Below are positions 1-12,800 of a stretch of DNA of 64,000 nt, piece by piece (the first letter of the stretch is position 1; the number at the start of each line of letters is the position of its first letter). Under the pieces are notes generated by a model, which was not told the origin of the DNA, searched no databases, and saw nothing but the letters and a program-made list of their open reading frames with translations. The stretch is from Montifringilla adamsi (Eukaryota > Chordata > Aves > Passeriformes > Passeridae), in NCBI GenBank assembly GCA_017590115.1, contig JAGGNK010006448.1:11223049-11287048 (forward strand), written 5' to 3'. Made by a program: the position numbers and the translations under genes.

Positions 1-698
1 AAAACGTTCACTACAGTAACCATCTGCTTTTCACCTGTGTTGCTGCTGACAGAAATATCATAACATGCTGCACAAAACCTTTTTAGCTGCCAAGCAAAAT
101 GTCTGTTTCTTGACAAATCTGGCTTAATCCTCTTCTGTATCTCATGTCACAAACTACTTTGCACACAAACCTTTCAACTATATTTTTTCATAAAACTACT
201 TGGGTTCAGCAAGTTCTCCAGTACATAGCCCTAAGGTTCTTTTGATAGCTGCTTGCAATGCATAATATACAGCAAACACAACATTTATTTCAAAGGAAAG
301 CATAAAGGATATTTATGAAACCAAAGTCACAAAGAGTGCTAGCTTGATCATTTGTTTTCTGCTGCTTACTGCATTTGCACATACCCCTACCATAATACGC
401 GTGAAAAGGGCTAAAATGCAATTATGAAAAAAAATAATAGGGAACAGCTTTTCTCAATTTTGTCAGTGCTTCACATATGCCATACCTCCCTCTAGTGTAA
501 GTTTTGGGAATTAGAAACGGATGCCTTACGCAAGGATAGTAAAAAGAATTACACATTTCTGATGAGCAACGGGAGTTATTTCACATGCTACTTAGAACAA
601 TTGTACAATATTGTACATTGCAGCATGTACCACAGGCCTGAAAGAAAACTAAAATAAAAATAACGATGGAAAGAAAATACACAAAGAGAAAGCCTTAC
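1..698 (-). other. ABCC4 intron 11 (partial)
   Basis: This stretch runs from the exon 11 donor to the left edge. I see no further ABCC4 exon, repeat family or RNA gene in it. It is AT-rich with short A-runs. Confidence 0.8.
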
Positions 699-890
699 CT
701 TTTTAAGAGCACAGACTTTTAAAACATTTTCGTATTTTTCTTTCTCATATTCCTTGTCAAACAGTATATTACTTCTTACAGTGCCAGAAAACACCCAAGG
801 CTGTTGTGAAACATAGGCAATTCTTCCAGTAACATTTATCAAACCCTTGTCTTTAGGCAGCTCACCAAGCACGGCACTTAAGAGCGAAGA
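699..890 (-). CDS. ABCC4: ABCC4 exon 11 (residues 453-516, NBD1 Walker A end to Q-loop)
   Basis: A 192-nt, 64-codon phase 0-0 exon. It begins [20 protein letters not shown], finishing Walker A (Ser453 coordinates Mg2+), continues [20 protein letters not shown] with the Q-loop glutamine (Q481/Q482), and ends [24 protein letters not shown]. The acceptor is TTTTCCAG|TCT and the donor AAG|GTAAGG. Length and borders match the human exon. The following exons with the signature motif and Walker B are outside the window. Confidence 0.96.
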
Positions 891-3800
891 CTGGAAAAGA
901 TTTAAAAAAAATAAAGTAAAAATTAAAAAGTTTGGTTGCACTAAAGACATCACAGAGACTGAGCAGTTGTTTACTACCACGATGGCCTATTTCACCTTGT
1001 GTCTCAAACTACTGCTAACAGTAGAAACCCTTTTCATGCAGTCATGAAGCAAAACACAAAATACTGTTAAGCTCCACATCACCTCCTCCCCACCCAGAAG
1101 GACATTGGCCTATCTTGAATGCCAGTATCCTGATGTGGAACGTGTGTATTTTCTGTATATTTTCAGGTTTCTAGTTTTCACATTTGACAGACTCAAAAGC
1201 CTCATGAAATGGTGTAAATATTAAGACTTACTTTTCCAGCTCCTACAGGACCAATCACAGCCAGTAACTCCCCTCGTCTGACAGTAAATGAAATCTGTTG
1301 AAGTGTTGGGGTTTCTAAACTCTGGGGATTTGAGAAAAAGTCAGGATTTCTCAGTAATGAAATATAAACCATCAAAATTAGTATTTAGAAACAGAAAACA
1401 ATGTGCATACATCACTATAAACTACCAGTCCATATGCCCACCATATTTTCAGGCATATGATTTTTGCCTCTTCAGTAATTCACGAACACTTCTGAAAGAC
1501 CCTCATCCTTCACCATGAACATGCAACACAGCTAAAACAGCATTCAAGGAATAAAGAGGCCAAAGGCAGCAGAAGCAGGGCTTCCACATAGCCCACCTAT
1601 CTGGGTGGCAGCCTCAGGAACACGAGCTCTGTGCTGGCCACCACACTGGCACTCCCAGCCCCAGCACAACACACTCAGTGACTCTGAACACACACACAAA
1701 TGGAGAGCTGAAGCTCTCAGAGCCTCAGGAAAGCCAGGGCTCTGTTTGCTCTAGTCAAGGCTCTATCCAAAGTAAAACCATAAAAATGCCATTTGATTTT
1801 ACACAACCATCTTGTACACTGGCTATTCATTGGTACTACCCTAGGAGTGTCTGTTTAATATACATACTTTCTAGTATGCCTATCCTTTACGATATGGATG
1901 AGCTCATTTCCCAACATACGTTGCACCTCTCCTATCAAAGTTTCAAAAATGCCTACTTGTGGAAAGAAAGGATGCTCAGGTCTTTAACAGCTATGTTAAA
2001 CACCAATTTCTAAGGACCTGGTGCAGGTCCCTCTCATTAAAGAAAAACACCTTTGCAATACCATCTGCCTTCACTTGCATCTTCGCCTGCCACTAAGCAT
2101 GACTGACACTGAAATGCAAACAGTAAAATATATGCATTAAAAAAAACCCCAAAAGTACTTTGATTAAAGGACTAAAAAAAACCCCAGCCTCAAGCTCCAA
2201 AAACAGAAGAGCAAGGTTAAGAATACCTCAAAATCTCCAGCCATCTTTTGAAGTTCAAGGGGCTGAAAACTGAAAAGGCCACCATCATAACTCCACACAA
2301 AAGATGACACAAGACAAAAACGTTCAGGGACTGCAAAGGAGGAAGCCTGCAATTCATTTCCAATTATTTGGGAAGAAACAGAAATCCAGTATCCATCCAC
2401 ATCTACGATGGCTGGGATAGCACACATGTGCCAGGAGAAACCCCCGGCAGGCAGCCCTGCTGCCAGAGCTCTGGGACACACTGCAGGGCTCGCAGGAGAC
2501 CCTCAGGCTGCCAGAAGCTGAACTCGGGCTCCTTGTGCAGCTCTGCTGAACCACTTCTGCTGCCACTGCACATTTCCACAAGGTGGCACCAACGGGATTT
2601 TTTCCTTTCCTCTGCACAACCCCACCACACCACACAAGCAGCACCTGACCTCGCAGGTGATTCCTCCGCCCAGAGTACACAGCTCAGGTGCTCACCTAAG
2701 TGCTAAGGTCAGGAGAACTCTACAAATTCATGACTGCTAAAGATTTTCTTTTTTTAACACTGAGTTTGTAGGAAGAGAAAATATCTCTTCCTAAATCAAT
2801 GTCTATACAGAAAAAAATAAATAAGCTTTCAGACACACAGGTCCTTCTTCAGACATCTTGAGGTTGTGCTTCTGTATTCACAGAAGTGCAAAGATATTTC
2901 CACCCACATAAAAAACTTTAAAAAATATAACGTAAGAGGCAAAAAACATTACAGAAAGATTTTTTTAAGGTTTCTAAATTATTACTGCCATACTATACAT
3001 TAAAGCAGCACTGGAAGTTATCATAGAGCCTACACAAAAGTAGTAATTCAAGCAAACAGCACGGCCACACACACCTAAGAAAAATGCTATTTTTCAAAAA
3101 TAGCATTTCTTATAATTGAAGACAATTTGTCCTGAATTCACCACACCTATTTTTAGGCACTAAACTGAGGCACTTAAATTAGAGCACAGACTAATATTGC
3201 AGCTAAGTACACCTGACAGCTCATTATGAGAAATGTCCCAGCTCTCCTGTGCCCTGTCAACTTGCTGTGTCTCTAACTTTCCTCCTTCTGCCTAACCTTG
3301 CATGCGTTGTTTATGGGACTCAGCTATCAGAAAACTGATCTCATTAAAAGTGATTCATTCCCTATTGCTTTATCCCTCCCAGCTGCTTCACCACAAGGTC
3401 ATACAAACCAGCACTAACAACCAGCATAAGGGAGGCAACAGACAGAGAATGCAAGGACAAGAGGACACAAGAATGACCCCTTTGGGGGAGCAACTCCTTA
3501 GGTGAGTTTGGGTAGACCTTACATATCCTACACACAAGAAAATTAAATAGTTCTGCCCACCTAAGGGACACAGAGATCATATATTGCACAAAAGTACCAT
3601 ACTAGTTAGGCTTCTCATGTAAGGACTAAAATTACAAGGGATAAATTTGGCCTCTGCTCAAATGCTGAGATTTTAAATCTGAAGTTGATCAGTTGAGCAG
3701 GCAGACTGCTCTGTAAATTCAAGAAGCATCAGTAAAAAGCTGTACTGAAAAATCCCTAGTTCCATGCTGGTATCAGACTAGCCTGTACTCAGAAAATACT

Positions 3801-6800
3801 TGCCTAAGTCAAACAAGAGTGTGACCAAGAATTAATTGGTTTTGTTTATCTTTTGAGAAACTGTAATACACCATGTTAGGCTGTTTTCCTAAAAGTGTAG
3901 GTAATAATCCTTTTTTTTACATCAAGTGATTTTGGATTCATGGGTTGCTTCTTGGTTGGTGTTTCTAGTATCGCTTTTGGCACACAATCTCCAAAAAAAT
4001 AAAAAAAAATTATCATCCCGCTGTAGAGTGTCTGTACAGATATCCAAAGTGTCTCAAGAAAGTTAGTCAAGGTAGCAAGGTAAGCCTACTAATTGACAAA
4101 GGATATATATTTATATTACCTCTTTCATAACTTGTCTCTATCAGAACTTACCACATTTTTTCAGTGAGCAAGTCTATAAAATTATTTTGCATCATTTTAA
4201 GAGTATATAGCAGAAACTTTCTGAGCAGATCTTAACAGTTCTGAGAGAAATATTCTTCTGCCATGCACACTGCAATTAAATATCAAAATGGAAGTTACAT
4301 TAACAGTTTGGTGAATGGCTTGGTTTGGGTTTGGGTTTTAACTGAAAGGAAACCAGTAATTCCAGTCATGCTACCTTGCTTTATGGAATATAAACAACTA
4401 ATGAAAAAGTATTTTATGGGCACTTTATACAACCATTTCCTGTAAATTGTTAATGGTGGCACCGAAGCCAGTTTGAGAAGAAAACAAAGATTAAGCAATA
4501 CACTGCATTTTGCATTAGAAGGTATTCACAATCAACTCTTTCATATCTATTAATTTTTAAAAGCTTGGTCAATGCCTCAGAAATATTGATGCCACAGAGA
4601 AGTTTGAGAAAGTAAAGCAGAATAGAATAGCAATTTTCTTTTGCAGCTATGTAGCTGGAAGTAGGTAGATCCTCACATATGTTTTCACATGTGATCTTCC
4701 TTTGGACACAGCACAGGTAGGGGAACGGGGCTTAGAGAGGGAAATATGTGATGTCTTATTTGCATTACATTTATATGCAAAAGTCATTTTTAGAGCTTCC
4801 ACCACTTGTAATGGAGACTGAAGTCTCTCTTATGTGAGGATACTGCCAGGCTGCAATAGCACCAACAATTCCTCACAAACTGCCGCTTAACATAGCAATT
4901 AAAGTTTAAAACAGAAACAGTCAACCCTTGCCTTTACTACATAGAAGAGATATACAATAAGTTTATCACATATTTATTGTCCCTTTTTCTAGCCATTTTG
5001 GTGAGTTTGGTGCATTTTAAGCAGAAAAAATGTGCAGCTGAACAGTCTCAAAATACAGAGGAACAAATATGTGCTGACTCGTCTCTAAAGCTTTCAAACC
5101 TGTTGTGAGAAGTATAATATTGTACTGGTTCTAGACTAATGGACTAATCAAGCATGCAGCTCACAGAAAAAAAACCCACATGATAAGGCTGACCTTGCTG
5201 TACTGTCTGTCCTCAATTCCAATTTAAGTACCTCAGCTACAATACAGTGCTGCTTAATAAAAAGAGATATTTTCCCCGAGAAATGCAAAGTTTTTCATTT
5301 AGTATAGTATTGAGAAATAGCTGCTTTTAAGATGAACTTGATAGTGTCTTCAGTACTATTCCACAGAGTTAGCTCAACATACTGAAAGGACTGTCAAAAG
5401 CAAAGGATGGAATACAAAGTATCAGCACACCATACATACACAAACTGCATTTTAGACTTCAAATGCCAACAGCACCAATGCACTTAACATGCAAGTATAT
5501 TTACCTTATCCCAAGAGCAAGTCAAATCTTGAACATGAAGAATGATATTTTCATTACTGCCATGCAGTTGTGGCTTGAAGTGTGAGACCTCATCAAGCAT
5601 CAGAAAGTTCTGCAATAAAATAAAAGCAGAGGATATTGCCTAAAGTGAGATTGGGAATGGGAAAGGAACCCAAACACATTTTTTGAAGGCAGCATACACA
5701 ACATTAATAAGGGGTTGGAAAAAACAACCACAAACCAATCAAAGAATTGCTTTTCCAAGGCAATGCACAACTACAACAGTGTACCTGTAACTAGCTTGCT
5801 CTCCCTCCCAAAGAACCTCCAAAAGTGCAGACATAATAGGAGAGGACTCTAACAATCACCTGCTCAATAAAGAATTCCAGAAAGAAATGGACCTTAAGAA
5901 CCTGTCCTGTCTTTTCCTTGAATTACTAACAACTTTTAAAATTAACTCCCTCTTTCCATGCAGAAGAGGTGAAACCGTCATTGAAACACTTTCTCATTCC
6001 ACTGCTGGCAAAGGCTTATGTTATTTCATTGGAAGAATAATGAGGATACAGTAAGCAGCTGTCCACTGCCTCTATTAAGCATTCTTCCAGTGGCCAATAG
6101 AAGACAGAACACTCTCTGAACGTTTACTCATTTTAAAGTCCAGGACATGAACAAAAAAAGAAACTTGCTTACATCTGCAAAGCTGGCTCACTTCACTTTC
6201 ACTACTGCACTTGTATTCTACATTAGTAAAAAGCTGATCCCAGTCAGCAAACTTTTCCTTCAATTTGCATTAAGCATGCACTTTGTACCACAGCCACACT
6301 TCTACCACACCTTGCTTGATGCTAGATTATAAACAGCCCGAAGACATTTAGAAAGATAAGGGGCTATTTCCACAGAGAACTTTTAAGGTTAACAGCTGCC
6401 ACAGTTTTGTGGCAAAACCTAAAAAAAATTCTTTTATCCTCTGACTCACGGAGTATAAAGACCTTAAACAGGCAGCAGCAGACAATATTTTGGGAAGAGA
6501 AGGAACATCTTGATCGTAGAAGCCAAGACTAGTTAACAAGTACTCAGCTAAGAATTTGCAGATGCGAGACAACTGCTGAAGACTTACAGAAAGCAGTAAC
6601 TAAGAGGAAGCAGAAGGAGGATGTCAGGAGCCATGGGAGGGCAGGGAGATTACTGCTAGGCTATTCCAGGCACAGAGGTACTGCTCAGACTCCAGCTGGT
6701 GGGCATTGTTACGGAGCGCAGTGAGAAGCCAAGCAGTTTAACACAGTGGTCCATGGTGTACAACACACTTCTGTTAACACCACAGAGCATCAGAACATGA

Positions 6801-9800
6801 TGCTGGCTCTGTTAGACCAGCATCAGCACTGCCAATGCTCCTTCTTACTGAATTTGAATCTTCACTCCAGCACTGAAGGCAGCCACAAGAGAGAAGCTAG
6901 AGCTCTCACCTGTCCTCCACAGATGACAGGGTACTGCAGTGTCAAATGTGAGTCCTGTAGCTCCCATCTGCCTGCTTTGTTCTTCAAACCCCAATCCCAG
7001 CATGCCTGCATATCTGTACACACGTTCATCTTACTTCAGAAATGTCTGCAACAGCTCTTTGCTATGCACACTTTTCTCCTGCATCTCAGCCCACCCTACA
7101 GGACATGTCATGTTTTTTGTACCTGCATACAGAATTCACCGCATTCACAGAATCACTGGGTTGGAAGAGACCTTCAAGATCGAGTCCAACCCAAGCCCCA
7201 ACACCTCAACTAAACCATGGCACCAAGTGCCACATCCAGTCTATTTTTAAACACATCCAGGGATGGTGACTCCACCACCTCCCTGGGCAGACCATTCCAG
7301 AACTTCATCACCTTTTCTGTAAAAAACTTTTTCCTAATATCCAAGCTATATTTCCCTTGATGCAGCTTGAGACTGTGTCCTCTGGTTCTGTCAGTGCTGC
7401 CTGGAGAAAGAGACCAACCCTCACCTGGCTACAACCATCTTTCAGGAAGCTGCAGAGAGTGATAAGGTCACCTCTGAGTCTCCTTGTCTCCAGGCTAAAC
7501 ACCCCCAGCTCCCTCAGTCATTCCTCACATGTTTTGTGTCACCAACCTAGTTGCCCCCCTCTGGATGCACTCAAGCGTCTCAACGTCCTTCCTACTCAGC
7601 GACACATTCCATTTCCAAAACAAGTTATTTCATTACAAATCCCAAACTGCAAAACCATAATAAGGCTGCATTTATCAGTGACAAAGGTAGAGTAAGAGAA
7701 GGAGCAAAGACAGAGTAAGAGAAGGAATGCAGACCCCCTCCCAGTCAGTAAGGCCACCTTGATCCGTCGGATGCTGATCAATGACTCGGACACTCTCTCC
7801 ACGGCTGAAGGGAAGAACAGGGTCACCGTGAGTCTCACTGCTCCGTAGAGGGACACTGCCACAAACACCCTGCTCGCAGAGATGACGTTGCCAAGTAGCA
7901 CATATGCCATGAAAGTCATGAACACTGTTATTTTGCTTGCCACAAAGAATGAGGCCAAGTTCAGTCCTCGAAGGTAAGAGCTTTTCATAACCATGGCAAT
8001 CTCCTTCCTAAAATGCAAAACAAAAACAAATCACATCGATCTCTGCCATTACTGCTACCCTCAACAACAGGATGAGGGAAATCCCCTCTCAGGATTCTAC
8101 TTTCATAACATTTCTCCTCTCCTTGCACCACCCCAACTCATATGCAAACAACTGTCAAGAAAATGTTTTATGATAAATAACAAAACAAAACCAAGAAAAA
8201 CCAAACAAACAAAAAAAACCCCACAAAGAAACAACCCAAAACAAACAAAAAAAAAAACCCCAACCATTATTTAAGAGGCTTGGATATTCAGAGAAGAAAT
8301 TCATTACATTTAATAACTTAATAGCTATAGAAAACAATTATTTTTCAGAATCAGAAAGCTAACATAATATTTTTTCCTTCTCTAGTCAAACTAGTATTTT
8401 AATTCAGATTCTAATCTGCTTCAAATATTTTCGGGCTGCATGCAATAGCAAAGAGGAAAAAAAAATGTATAAAGGCCAAGCACCCACAAACTCCTTATTC
8501 TTCCAATATCAAAACCCACTGGAGTTCAGTCACAAAACTCATGACAAGACCAACACATACTCTACAGTCACAAAAACCAGGGCAATTTCCAGATCAAGAG
8601 TTTGCCCATGGCCCAAGTATCTGCCATTATTCAGCTGCTGTTCTCAAGCTGTATCACAGAAATTAAAGTATTTCCTTTTATCTCAGTCTAAATCCTTCCC
8701 AATTTGGACCCTGATCTTGGCTTCTTTTGCTCTAGGAATTCTGGCTCATAAATTAAGAAAACACTGGCCTATGAGGCCAACTGTTCTGACAGCCATTGCC
8801 CAAGCGAAATCGTGATTAAAGTATTGCACAGACACATAAGTCTCCCTCCAGCAACTGAAAAGCTGCTGATGTGTTTGTTCTCATTTTCCATTTCATTTAA
8901 TTGCAGTTTCCACTTCTAGACGACTCAACAAGTCCAATCCTCAAAATGTTACTGCACTATCATCTACTACAATGTGGATGCTATCAGGCTTACCTCTTTA
9001 TTAATATAATAATTTTTCTTTATCAAGACAGCCACAACAACTTACTCCTTCCCCACATATTCCACTTTTTGTCTACTTAATACTATAAAATATAAAATCC
9101 CAAAACAATTCCTAATTTCTCTTTCTACATATTCTGGCAATTCTTAGGGAAATCTTAATAATTTTGATTGCCTTCCACTTGGAACTATACATTAAGATTA
9201 GTAAGTTGTGATTATACAATTTGAAGTAAATTAAGTAACCACTAATGAAGAAAAAGATGCAGGATGCACTACTGGAAAACTAGTTAAGCAACTTTCCCAC
9301 TATATCTGCCAAATTGGCTGAACTGACAGACTTTTAAAGAGTTTCAAAGACTTCTTTTTTCAGCTTAAGGGTTCACCATCTCTAATCTCCTCCAGAGTAC
9401 AGAGAAGGAACATTTGTATGTAAACTATTTGAACTGGGTCTAATTCAATTACTTCTACAACCCTGGATGAAACTCTTTTCCCACCCTTTAATAATCCTTA
9501 ATAATCCCCTCATTATCTGTGGATAATCAGCAAGTTTTTTGTGCTACTCTCCATAAATACCAGATAAATTACAGCCTACCTGCAGGCTGCATAAAATATA
9601 TTACACTGTCTTGAGGCAAAAACTTATATAAAAGGAAACCAACAGTTACAGACAGACACAAAAAAAAAAAAAAGAGCAGTGGAGGAATTCAAATGGCATC
9701 TTAGCCACTGTCAAGGGTCCATGTGGAAATACTGGACAATAAAGCATAAAGCATCTGGCTAAATTTAAGAGTTTTAATTACAGTTTTCCTCAGCACACCT

Positions 9801-12800
9801 CAGGAAAGGAAATAGGGCTCAAGGTGTGTTCTGGAAGATCTTATTTCTTCCCAACATTAAAAAGGAAGCCTCTAATCCTAATGAAGCGTTTAACTTGGAA
9901 ATCTAAAATGTACTGATGTGAATACAACCCACTGAGGAAGCTTTCAATAAAGAAATATTCTCTCTGGCTCCATGCAAGACAGTAAAGCTTCCCATCAGTC
10001 ATGAACAAATTAATCAGCACAGGATCCCATAATCCAACAGAGGAAACAATTATGTGCATAGGAGAAACATCTCAGGGAACATATGCAAGCCTGCACATGG
10101 ATGCAAAGGAAAAAAATTCCTTTCAAGAAAAGGATTTCCAAAATTAAACATCTAAAACCAAAAAGTCAGATAATCTGCAGCAGGATACCAACCTTCTACT
10201 CATATGCTGGAGGGGTACATGACATGAAAATCAGTTTATAAGAAATATGCACCCAAACAGTTAACCTTTAGTACTGAATGCTGTTACAGTGTCAAGTAAA
10301 AGGGCAAATACTGACTGAAAATCAAATGTATTAGTATGTTTTAATCTGATATCAAAGAACCTCTGAAATGAAATGTCTTAGGATACCAAACTCAGCTGGC
10401 CTTGCCAGTTGAATAACAATAGAATTTCTGATCTGCTGTCTTTCTCCCTTCTACCTTCCTAGGTGGCTTGAGTAATAAAATGCACAAAAGGAGGGTGAAA
10501 TTGCTGCATTACAACTGCTACAGCTTATTAGTTGCTCATTTTGAACACAACTGTTAGAGGAAGAATAAAAAAGCCTGAATTATTGAAGTTTGGAGGATTT
10601 TTAAAGCTTTTATTCCCTTAGAATATACCTTCATTCCTCCACTCTTGCTATATAAAATTAAAAAAATAAGTTCAAAAAGTGCATGCAAACTGCATTTTAA
10701 AGCACGAAATAAAGCACTTATTCACATGTAAAAAATGGAAAATGACACTGATCATACATCAAGCTGGATCTTTCCAGGATTACCTTCTTAAACCATTCAC
10801 AAGTTCCGCAAATGATTTTTCCCAAGCGTACATCTTTATTATCTTCATACCGCTTATCACTTCATTCATGGTCCTAATCCTGACATCTGTTAAGGCAGCT
10901 GTCTTGCTTCTGAAAATAGGACAAAGGAAAAATCCTCAGATTCCCTAAAGAACACAATTTATGAGCACATAACATATGTATGAAGTTTTTGCTTTTATTT
11001 GTAAAGACGATTCACAAAACCATAATTGCATTAAAGGGTTTTCCTGAAGAGCAGTATCTTAAAGCTGACACACAGCAGACACACTTGGTATGTTTGTATT
11101 CCTGCTTCTCAGGGAACTGAGAGCTGATTCAATGTTCAGGACTAGATGTCAGTTTGTGCAAACATGCAGTATTCCTTAAACAACATATCTGCTGTTTATT
11201 GCATTTAGAACTAAACAAAAATCAGAAAATCACTTTAAAAATATTTCAAAATGCCAAAACAACCACCCTTGTCGTAAAGTTCTTCTGATGTTGTTAAAGA
11301 AATTGGCCTCATTTGTGACTTTTTAGGATTAACTGTAGTTGAAGCAGAGATTGCTTAGTACATGAACCATAATTCATTAGATAATCTAGATATGATTTCT
11401 TAAAAAAAAAAATTATTTAGGCATTAATTGTAATTAACACTAACTTAAATATATCTATTTTAGTCCCATACTATGTTTGCACTGACGGAAAAAATGAAAT
11501 ATATATGCAATTAAATAACAAAGTCACAGTTTTAATTAGGAAAAAAACATTGAAACTTAAAAGCCACATAATAAATGCATAAATCATGCTAATAGAGCCT
11601 ATTACAATTCTGAATTCATTCATGTAGACAAACACTTTGCACATGGAGAGCTATGGTAGACCTTATTTTGATAAAACATACCTTTACATGCTAAATTACT
11701 TATTTTTGCATATAACAATGAAAGTTATGACTCAGAGATCATTAAAAAAAATTCCAATCTTTTTAGAAGGTGTGACTGGGCTTTCTCAGCTTAACCTGTC
11801 CCCTGAAAGATTTCTCTGATACACTGGAAGAAATCACCATAATTAAAGAACACAAGCTGAAAGAATTTCAAGCACCTACTCGTCATTTTAAAAAACTTCT
11901 CGGCACCAGCGTTCCATAGATGTTAGGATGGCTGAAGCAGGGTATTAAAAATATTTATAAAAGGGAACTAACAAAGGGCATTTAGAAACTTAGCCATAGT
12001 GCAATCATGGATTCTTAATAACACTGAGGAAAATAACAGCCTAAACCAACCACATCTACATGGAATGAGCTTGTCTTTGCTACTTCATCCTTTCTCTTTT
12101 TCAAAAATAAACAGTAACAGAAAAACAATTGCTTGAACAGTGTAATAGCTTATAATTTCTTCCAATACACACACCACCACTGGAAAAGACAAAATCAGCA
12201 TGTGTTGGTCATGGCTCTGCAACAGCAAACAACTCTCACCTACAATCCTGAAAGTCACTTAACTTCCAGGCCTGTCTCCACAGAACAGAAAATTGAAGAT
12301 GATAGAATAAATAATAAAGTTAACAGAGGTTTCTTTTTTTTAAATGGCGTGACTCAAAAAAGGTTGTAGCTCTCATAAACCAATTTTTCAGTTTTCCTGC
12401 TGGAATGTCATCATAGTAACCATCCTGTTTCAAACTGCTTTAAAATGCTCATGAGGTTGGGGGAGTGGTCTTTTAAAAACTTTTTTCAAGTTACACTCCC
12501 CTGCTTTGCAATAAGCATATTTTGTACATACACACCAGAAGCCACAGGATCAGTGATGTTGTATAATGCTTATATGATGTATAATGCATTGTATAATGCA
12601 ATCCACTGCATTGGTGGTAAGTTACTGCAGAGAAAGGCATGTCCCTGGTTTCAAAAATATTAAGCTCAGAGTACAAACAGATCAGTCCAATACATGCTCA
12701 CACAGCATGTCAATAAGAAAGTGAGTAAGAAAGGACCTGAATTTTTTGTCTGAGAAGACCCCTCTATGATACTAAAAACCATTCTAAATGAAGCTAGCTA

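Noticed and set aside
1311..1318. Alternative exon 10 acceptor TTTAG|AAACCC
   Set aside because: It would remove four bases and break the frame with exon 9; the upstream CCCCAG keeps the phase and the match to the family.
2354..2706. Overlapping frames on both strands in a GC-richer patch of intron 9
   Set aside because: No protein family is recognised and no splice sites tie them to ABCC4.
7357..7695. 112-codon plus-strand frame
   Set aside because: It is the antisense of the CR1 fragment.
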